This document shows positions 1-4,097 of a DNA stretch of 8,503 nt, piece by piece; within the stretch, counting starts at the first letter, position 1; each line of letters opens with the position of its first letter. The notes below the pieces were generated by a model that worked only from the letters and a program-made list of their open reading frames with translations, was not told where the DNA came from and made no database searches. Origin of the DNA: Collinsella aerofaciens (GTDB taxonomy: Bacteria; Actinomycetota; Coriobacteriia; Coriobacteriales; Coriobacteriaceae); the NCBI GenBank assembly GCA_014846205.1, contig RKAY01000127.1:1-8503 (forward strand), read 5' to 3'. The translations under genes and the position numbers were made by a program.

Positions 1-663
1 CTCGTACTGGCCGATGAGCAGCTTCTTGCCGGCGGGCTCGAACATCTTGATGTCGTTGCCGACCATCTCGGCTGCGGTGAAGGAGCCGGACGGACGGGTA
101 AGGAAGACCTCCATGCCAAACTTGACCGGATCGACACCCACCTGCTCGCCGAGCTTGGCGGCGACGGCGCGGTCGACATCGGTGGTGGTGGGGCTCTTGA
201 GCATGAGCGTATCGGTCATCATGGCCGAGAGCAGCAGCTTGGCCTGGACGTCGGAAAGCTCAACGCCGAGCACGCCGGCGAGCTTGGTGACGATGGTGCA
301 GCTGGAACCCCAGGGCAGGCAGATGTAGTGCAGCGGGCCGGCGGTCTCGAAGTCGCCGATGCGGTGATGGTCGACAACGCCAAAGACCGTGGCGTCCTTA
401 AGACCGGCGACGGACTGGGCGGACTCGTTGTGGTCGGTGAGGACGACGAGCTGACCGGCCTCGACGGACTCGATCACGCGGGGCTCGGCGATGCCGGCGT
501 CGGCGAGCAGCTTGGCGGACTCGGCCGGAAGCTGGCCCAGGGCACAGGCCTCGTAGGTGTTGCCGGCATACTCAACCTGGTTGAGCAGCTGGGACAGGAC
601 GACGGCGCTCATGATGGCGTCGTTATCGGGGTTCTGGTGACCAAAGACAAGAACGTTTGCCAT
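1..663 (-). CDS. ppaC: Manganese-dependent inorganic pyrophosphatase, DHH family (3' end beyond the window)
   Basis: This gene encodes a family II inorganic pyrophosphatase, a cytoplasmic enzyme that splits pyrophosphate to two phosphates and pulls biosynthetic reactions forward. The visible 221 residues begin MANVLVFGHQNPDNDAI, which is the first metal-binding motif of the DHH phosphoesterase fold. DHNE near residue 77 and DHH near residue 98, followed by RIGDFE, supply further metal ligands. The stretch LLLSAMMTDTLMLKSPT near residues 143-159 is also typical of PpaC. Family members are about 310 residues, so roughly the last 90 residues, including the C-terminal substrate-binding domain, lie outside the window. 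The start is set by GGAGG (670-674 on the minus strand) six bases upstream of ATG. It lies 133 bases downstream of the glucokinase gene on the same strand. I see no terminator between them, so read-through is possible. No CBS or DRTGG regulatory insertion appears in the visible part. Confidence 0.95.
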   Translation of the reverse strand, partial: MANVLVFGHQNPDNDAIMSAVVLSQLLNQVEYAGNTYEACALGQLPAESAKLLADAGIAEPRVIESVEAGQLVVLTDHNESAQSVAGLKDATVFGVVDHHRIGDFETAGPLHYICLPWGSSCTIVTKLAGVLGVELSDVQAKLLLSAMMTDTLMLKSPTTTDVDRAVAAKLGEQVGVDPVKFGMEVFLTRPSGSFTAAEMVGNDIKMFEPAGKKLLIGQYE

Positions 664-796
664 GGATATCCTCCACTTGATATGTGTACTTGGACGTAGC
701 TATGGTATCACGCTGGCGCCGAGCCTTCTGAGACGGAAGGGCCGCGGCACAATTTGGGGCAAGTGTTGGGACGAAGTCTGCCCTCCCTTGCACCAG
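664..796 (-). promoter_or_regulatory. Glucokinase-ppaC intergenic gap with a weak promoter candidate
   Basis: This 133-base gap has no convincing hairpin plus U-tract, so I find no terminator for the glucokinase gene. On the minus strand TGATACCATAG resembles an extended -10 element (TG-A-TACCAT). Its expected -35 position reads only CAGAAG, which is poor. A separate weak ppaC promoter or co-transcription with the glucokinase gene are both compatible with what is seen. Confidence 0.25.
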
Positions 797-1750
797 CTAT
801 TTACCGGCGGCGCGCAGGGCTACGTAGGCGGCACCGATGATGCCGGCGTCGTTGCCGAGCGAGGCAACCTTAATGGGCGTCTCGCGCGAGGCAGAAAGCG
901 CGTAGCGCTGGAAGTACTCGCGAGCCTTGTCGAGGTAGACATCGGCCGAGGCGGAGGCGCCGCCGCCGATGAGGAACATCTCGGGATCGACCACGTTGGC
1001 AATAAGCGCCAGTGCGCGACCGAGATAGTCGGCCATGGTATCGGCCGCGGCCAGCGCAAGCTTGTCGCCCTCGCGGCATGCCTGGAACACGTCCTTGGAA
1101 TCTGAGGGGCCGGTGAGCTCGATGGGCTCGACGCCCGCTTTCTTGCACTCGGCAAGGTAATTGCTCACCACGCCGGTGGCGCTGGAATACTGCTCCAGGT
1201 GGCCATGGCCGCCGCAGCCGCAGGTGCGCTCCTCTTCGGGGTTCAGGCACATGTGGCCAATCTCGCCGCCGGCGCCCACAACGCCCGACACCACGTCGCC
1301 GTTAACGATAACGCCGCCGCCCACGCCGGTACCGATGGTGACCATCACCACATTCTGCACGCCCTTGGCAGAGCCGAGCCAGGCCTCGCCCATGGCAGCG
1401 GCGTTGGCATCGTTCTCGTACTTAACGACCGCGTCGGGGCAGTGCTCCTGAATGGCGACTCTCAGCTCGGGCAGGTTAATGGCAATGTTGGCCTTGACCT
1501 TGGCATCGCCCGATGCCGGGATGGGGCACGGAATGGCCAGACCAATGCCCGCCACAAAGGCACGCGGAATCTGAGCCTTGGCGACCACCTGGTCGATAGC
1601 CTCGGTCACCGCGGCAAAGCCCGCGGCGTCAACGATAGGAGGCGTAGGCACGCTGGCCTTGGCCAGCAGGTTACCGTCCTCGTCGAACAGGCCCTCCTTA
1701 ACTGAAGTGCCGCCGACGTCGATGCCGATGTAGTACTGCTTAGGTTCCAT
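797..1750 (-). CDS. glk: ROK-family glucokinase
   Basis: The 317-residue product is a ROK-family sugar kinase, most likely a cytoplasmic glucokinase making glucose-6-phosphate from glucose and ATP. The N-terminal phosphate-binding motif is IGIDVGGTSVK (residues 8-18). ENDANAA (112-118) carries the presumed catalytic base Asp114. TIGTGVGGGVIVNG (138-151) is the second phosphate motif. EIGH (163-166) with Glu186 should contact sugar hydroxyls. His166, Cys177 and Cys179 match the ROK zinc site, but the usual final Cys is His184. An in-frame ATG 22 codons upstream exists. I chose the ATG at 1750 because AAAGGTGG (1757-1764, minus strand) lies six bases before it and because family proteins start just before IGIDVGGT. 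It is divergent from the GntR regulator and upstream of ppaC. ROK kinases can also act on mannose, fructose or amino sugars, so the exact substrate is inferred. Confidence 0.9.
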   Translation of the reverse strand: MEPKQYYIGIDVGGTSVKEGLFDEDGNLLAKASVPTPPIVDAAGFAAVTEAIDQVVAKAQIPRAFVAGIGLAIPCPIPASGDAKVKANIAINLPELRVAIQEHCPDAVVKYENDANAAAMGEAWLGSAKGVQNVVMVTIGTGVGGGVIVNGDVVSGVVGAGGEIGHMCLNPEEERTCGCGGHGHLEQYSSATGVVSNYLAECKKAGVEPIELTGPSDSKDVFQACREGDKLALAAADTMADYLGRALALIANVVDPEMFLIGGGASASADVYLDKAREYFQRYALSASRETPIKVASLGNDAGIIGAAYVALRAAGK

Positions 1751-1804
1751 GGGAGCCCACCTTTCTCGTTTAAACATTGCCTGTATGGTACCGCTCCCAA
1801 GGCA

Positions 1805-1845
1805 AAAACCTACCAAAAAGGGACAGGTTTGTTTTGGCAGGTTTT
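1805..1845. repeat. Inverted repeat with internal direct repeat upstream of glucokinase
   Basis: The 14-base arms AAAACCTACCAAAA (1805-1818) and TTTTGGCAGGTTTT (1832-1845) pair at 13 of 14 positions around a 13-base spacer. Transcribed toward the glucokinase gene, the odd position becomes a G-U pair, so all 14 positions pair in that RNA. A third copy of the same motif, CAGGTTT (1824-1830), sits in the spacer as a direct repeat of 1838-1844 with a 14-base period, so two hairpins compete. It could be a protein-binding site, an RNA leader structure, or a copy of a dispersed genomic repeat. Confidence 0.65.
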
Positions 1846-1958
1846 ATCTGGGGAAATGCAGGGCATGAGATTCGGTTCGCTGGGCGGCAAAACAGCTCGA
1901 CCCCATCCTCGAGCCGATCGATTCGCTCAATATCACATTATTCGAATGCATATTCATT

Positions 1959-1970
1959 TAGAGCGCTCTA
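1959..1970. promoter_or_regulatory. Perfect 12-base palindrome, candidate LacI-type operator
   Basis: TAGAGCGCTCTA is a perfect dyad centred between glucokinase and the GntR regulator. Its GAGCGCTC core equals the centre of the actinobacterial CebR/LacI-type operator TGGGAGCGCTCCCA. The same eight-base core recurs upstream of manA (2826-2833). No LacI-family gene is in the window, so the binding protein is unknown. Confidence 0.45.
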
Positions 1971-1991
1971 GTTTCTAAAGAGAAGCGTTTT

Positions 1992-2065
1992 TTGATAATA
2001 TCTTTCTCGAACTTTTTAAAACGCAATAGGGATGCTTAGGTGTTGACTATACTTTCTTTTATACT
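1992..2065 (+). promoter_or_regulatory. Candidate promoter region of the GntR regulator gene
   Basis: Two weak options are visible. TTGATA (1992-1997) and TTTAAA (2015-2020) are spaced 17 bases apart. Alternatively TATACT (2060-2065) is a good -10 with TTAGGT (2036-2041) as a poor -35 at 18 bases, which would give a leader of about 20 bases. The conspicuous TTGACT at 2043 is only 11 bases from TATACT and cannot be its -35. TATACT occurs twice (2048-2053 and 2060-2065), 12 bases apart. Confidence 0.35.
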
Positions 2066-2089
2066 CAATCAAGCCGGAAAGGAGGTTCC

Positions 2090-2809
2090 ATGATTCCCAA
2101 ATACGAGGCGATAGCTGCAGATATTCGTCGAAGTATCGAGGATGGCGCTCTTAAACCGGGCGACAAGCTTCCCACCGTCGTTGAGTTCTGCGAGCTCTAT
2201 AGCGTTTCCAAAATCACCGTCAAACGAGCTATTGAACAAATCACCGAGGAAGGCCTTATTACCAGCCGGCGCGGATCGGGTACCTACGTTAAGGACACGG
2301 CGGGACTTCCCGGCCAAGCGTTTTTCCAGGGCAAAAACGACCGTGCCCAGGGTTTTTCGTATGAGCACCGCGGGGAAAAGGTGACCTCGGTGGTCTACGA
2401 TTTCTCGATTGTTAATCCACCAGCGGACATCGCAGCCCAGCTGGGAATTGCCGAGGATGACTTTGCCTATCACATCGTGCGTGTGCGTCAGGCCGACGAG
2501 AAGCCCATCGTTATCGAGTACACCTACATGCCCCTCGAGCTGATTCCGGGCCTTAAAAAGAAAGACCTGTACGGATCGCTCTACCGCTTCATCCGCGAGC
2601 AATGTGGCCTGAAGATTTCGAGCTTTCACCGTACCATTCGCGCCGTGGCGGCGACCGAGGAAGAAGCCGAGCGTCTGGGCACCAAACCTGGCTCTCCCCT
2701 GCTCGAGCTCACCCAGATTGGCTTTTTGGACAGCGGTGCCGCCTTTGAGTATTCGACCTCGCGCAACGTTGGCGACCGCTTTGAGTTGCACAATGTAACG
2801 TTGGCGTAG
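2090..2809 (+). CDS. GntR-family transcriptional regulator, HutC type with UTRA domain
   Basis: The 239-residue product is a cytoplasmic DNA-binding regulator. Residues about 1-68 form the GntR winged helix-turn-helix: YEAIAADIRRSIEDGALKPG, then LPT, the recognition-helix region VSKITVKRAI, and the wing RRGSGTYVK. Residues about 90-235 form a UTRA ligand-binding domain of the HutC subfamily, with YHIVRVRQADEKPIVIEYTY and the closing FEYSTSRNVGDRFEL typical of that fold. UTRA domains usually bind phosphorylated sugars, amino sugars or related metabolites. The start is decided by AAAGGAGG four bases upstream of ATG. The gene lies 74 bases before manA on the same strand and is divergent from the glucokinase gene, so a role in controlling hexose or mannose use is a reasonable inference. 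The effector and target sites are not shown by the sequence. Length is normal for the family. Confidence 0.9.
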   Translation: MIPKYEAIAADIRRSIEDGALKPGDKLPTVVEFCELYSVSKITVKRAIEQITEEGLITSRRGSGTYVKDTAGLPGQAFFQGKNDRAQGFSYEHRGEKVTSVVYDFSIVNPPADIAAQLGIAEDDFAYHIVRVRQADEKPIVIEYTYMPLELIPGLKKKDLYGSLYRFIREQCGLKISSFHRTIRAVAATEEEAERLGTKPGSPLLELTQIGFLDSGAAFEYSTSRNVGDRFELHNVTLA

Positions 2810-2824
2810 GTCTTTGTAGTCATG

Positions 2825-2834
2825 CGAGCGCTCG
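2825..2834. promoter_or_regulatory. Palindrome CGAGCGCTCG, second GAGCGCTC site
   Basis: This perfect 10-base dyad lies 50 bases before the manA start and shares its GAGCGCTC core with the site at 1959-1970. Its context, TGCGAGCGCTCGTT, again resembles a CebR/LacI-type actinobacterial operator. It suggests separate control of manA from the upstream regulator gene. Confidence 0.4.
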
Positions 2835-2835
2835 T

Positions 2836-2865
2836 TTTGCGCTGCTTTGCGCGGCGCCCGCGCAA
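2836..2865 (+). repeat. Tandem TTTGCGC repeat and GC-rich hairpin in the manA leader
   Basis: TTTGCGCTGC (2836-2845) and TTTGCGCGGC (2846-2855) are tandem copies with one mismatch. The second copy begins an eight-base-pair hairpin, TTGCGCGG-CGC-CCGCGCAA (2847-2865), with a three-base loop. The first copy (2837-2842) can instead pair with GCGCAA (2860-2865). The stem ends six bases before the manA ribosome site and has no U-tract, so an effect on translation or mRNA stability is more likely than termination. Confidence 0.5.
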
Positions 2866-2871
2866 CACAAT

Positions 2872-2876
2872 GGAGG
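2872..2876 (+). promoter_or_regulatory. Ribosome binding site that decides the manA start
   Basis: GGAGG lies one base before the first ATG (2878) and seven bases before the second (2884). Normal spacing favours the second ATG. Confidence 0.75.
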
Positions 2877-2883
2877 TATGAAT

Positions 2884-3816
2884 ATGTCCGATTTGATTAA
2901 ACTGACGCCGATCTTCCGCAAGAAGATCTGGGGTGGCCGCCAGCTCGAAACCGTATTTGGTTACGACATTCCCGAAGGTCCCATCGGTGAGTTCTGGGCT
3001 ATCTCGGCCCATCCCAACGGCGACTGTCAGATTGCTGAGGGACCGTACGCCGGCCACACGCTGTCGTGGCTGTGGGCCAAGCACCGTGAGCTTTTTGGCA
3101 ATTGCGAGGGTAAGGAGTTCCCGCTGCTCATTAAGATTCTGGACGCCAAGGACGACCTTTCGATCCAGATTCATCCCAACGACGAGTACGCCGCCAAGCA
3201 CGAGAACGGCAGCCTGGGCAAAACCGAGTGCTGGTATGTACTGGACTGCGAGCCCGGTGCCACGATCATCGTCGGCCAGCGCGCACACGACCGCGCCGAG
3301 GCCGCACAGATGATCGAGAACGGCCGCTGGGACGACATGCTCAACGTACTACCGATCCACAAGGGCGACTTTTTCCAGATTGATTCCGGTACCGTTCACG
3401 CCATCAAGGCCGGCACGCTCATTTTGGAAACGCAGCAGTCGTGCGACGTGACGTATCGCCTGTACGATTACGACCGCCCCGGCACCGACGGCAAACTGCG
3501 TCCCCTGCACATTGAGCAGAGCCTCGACTGCATAAACTTTGATGCTCAGGCCCCGACCGACGGCACGGTGACCGCACCCGAGGTGGACGGCGTGACCGAG
3601 CTCGTGTCTTGCCCCTGCTACACCGTCGACCGCGTACGCGTCGACGGCAGCAAGACCCTCGACCAGCGCTGGCCCTTCATGTGCCTGTCGGTCATCGACG
3701 GCGAAGGCACCGCCTGCGGCGACCCCGTCCACAAGGGAAGCCACTTGCTGGCTCCGAGCACCGTCAGCTCCATCGACCTCGAAGGCAAGATGGAACTGAT
3801 CGTCTCGCACCTGTAG
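2884..3816 (+). CDS. manA: Mannose-6-phosphate isomerase, class I
   Basis: The 310-residue product is a cytoplasmic cupin metalloenzyme that interconverts mannose-6-phosphate and fructose-6-phosphate. It resembles the short type found in Firmicutes and Coriobacteria (about 315 residues) rather than the 390-residue enterobacterial form. Zinc ligands are visible in QIHPND (95-100), KTECWY (113-118, Glu115) and GTVHAI (169-174, His172). The catalytic-arginine region TYRLYDYDRPG (190-200) is intact. The N-terminal KLTPIFRKKIWGGRQL is the usual family opening. Two ATGs compete, at 2878 and 2884. GGAGG at 2872-2876 is only one base from the first but seven from the second, so I chose 2884; the longer form would add Met-Asn. 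It follows the GntR regulator by 74 bases and may be co-transcribed with it. Together with the nearby glucokinase it would bring mannose and glucose into glycolysis or supply mannose-6-phosphate for glycan synthesis. Confidence 0.93.
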   Translation: MSDLIKLTPIFRKKIWGGRQLETVFGYDIPEGPIGEFWAISAHPNGDCQIAEGPYAGHTLSWLWAKHRELFGNCEGKEFPLLIKILDAKDDLSIQIHPNDEYAAKHENGSLGKTECWYVLDCEPGATIIVGQRAHDRAEAAQMIENGRWDDMLNVLPIHKGDFFQIDSGTVHAIKAGTLILETQQSCDVTYRLYDYDRPGTDGKLRPLHIEQSLDCINFDAQAPTDGTVTAPEVDGVTELVSCPCYTVDRVRVDGSKTLDQRWPFMCLSVIDGEGTACGDPVHKGSHLLAPSTVSSIDLEGKMELIVSHL

Positions 3817-3840
3817 GTCGCACCAACAACCCAAACGAAA

Positions 3841-3878
3841 CAAGGGGCTCCCCCGTCCATGTACGGGAGAGCCCCTTG
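3841..3878. terminator. Strong hairpin downstream of manA, probable terminator
   Basis: Arms of 16 bases (3841-3856 and 3863-3878) begin CAAGGGGCTC and end GAGCCCCTTG, with a six-base loop and one mismatch. The mismatch becomes a G-U pair in the minus-strand RNA. It starts 25 bases after the manA stop. There is no classic U-tract on either side: the plus strand continues CTATATCTATC and the minus strand TTTCGTTTGG. It probably ends or protects manA mRNA and may also stop leftward transcription. Confidence 0.6.
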
Positions 3879-3960
3879 CTATATCTATCTATCAGCCCAC
3901 CCGGTTCTCCAGACCAAAAAGCGAGCGAGCAGAGCGACGCTAGCAAGCAACGTTATCTAA

Positions 3961-4090
3961 GGACCTGGGCGGGCGTATGGGGCAACATCGATCGCGAGTT
4001 CCGCACGCAAAGGAGGCCACTTAATGTGGCCTCCGTCTTGCGCAGGACTGCCCGAGCAGGCGATGTTGCCCCATACGCCCGCCCAGGTCC
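3961..4090. repeat. 130-base nested palindrome with 30-base perfect outer arms
   Basis: Positions 3961-3990 (starting GGACCTGGGCGG) are the exact reverse complement of 4061-4090 (ending CCGCCCAGGTCC), 30 of 30 bases. The pairing stops at both ends of each arm. The 70-base interior is itself roughly symmetric: CGCAA (4006-4010) pairs with TTGCG (4038-4042), and GGAGGCCAC (4012-4020) with GTGGCCTCC (4026-4034), around the loop TTAAT. The outer and inner centres nearly coincide, so one RNA would fold into a single long hairpin. The right arm begins seven bases past the pcrA stop. I see no flanking target-site duplication and no coding sequence. It could be a bidirectional terminator, an RNase III substrate, a MITE-like element, or a structured RNA. 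Confidence 0.85.
4012..4034 (-). terminator. Inner hairpin, possible pcrA terminator
   Basis: On the minus strand GGAGGCCAC, the loop ATTAA and GTGGCCTCC form a perfect nine-base-pair stem followed by TTTGCG. The U-tract is only three bases, so intrinsic termination would be weak. It lies about 65 bases past the pcrA stop, at the centre of the nested palindrome. Confidence 0.4.
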
Positions 4091-4097
4091 GCCGGGA

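Larger units (their letters stand above)
1751..2089. promoter_or_regulatory. Divergent control region between glucokinase and the GntR regulator
   Basis: This 339-base stretch has no gene that I can support. It is visibly more AT-rich than the flanking genes, mainly from about 1920 to 2070. It contains the glucokinase ribosome site, an inverted/direct repeat element (1805-1845), a perfect palindrome with core GAGCGCTC (1959-1970), smaller palindromes such as ATTCGAAT (1940-1947), and promoter-like hexamers leading to the regulator gene. The long gap suggests that both genes have regulated promoters here. I cannot fix the glucokinase start site: a -10-like TACCAT (minus strand, around 1786-1791) exists without a good -35 at normal spacing. 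Confidence 0.6.

Noticed and set aside
328..699. Plus-strand open frame opposite ppaC
   Set aside because: It is antisense to a clear DHH pyrophosphatase and its composition is that of a reverse-complement reading.
1768..1775. GTTTAAAC palindrome before the glucokinase ribosome site
   Set aside because: It is only eight bases, occurs once, and has no supporting partner site; chance is sufficient.
1751..1816. 22-residue N-terminal extension of glucokinase
   Set aside because: The strong ribosome site and family alignment place the start at 1750; the extension would cover that ribosome site.
2043..2065. TTGACT plus TATACT as one promoter
   Set aside because: The spacing is 11 bases, far below the 16-18 needed by the housekeeping sigma factor.
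2626..3288. Minus-strand open frame across the gntR end and manA start
   Set aside because: It overlaps two well-supported plus-strand genes and shows no family features; it is a shadow frame.
3879..3960. Stretch between the two hairpins after manA
   Set aside because: Apart from a short run of TATC repeats I see no frame, RNA or pairing that stands out.
3961..4090. Insertion sequence or CRISPR repeat
   Set aside because: There is no transposase frame, no visible target duplication, and only one inverted pair instead of regularly spaced direct repeats.
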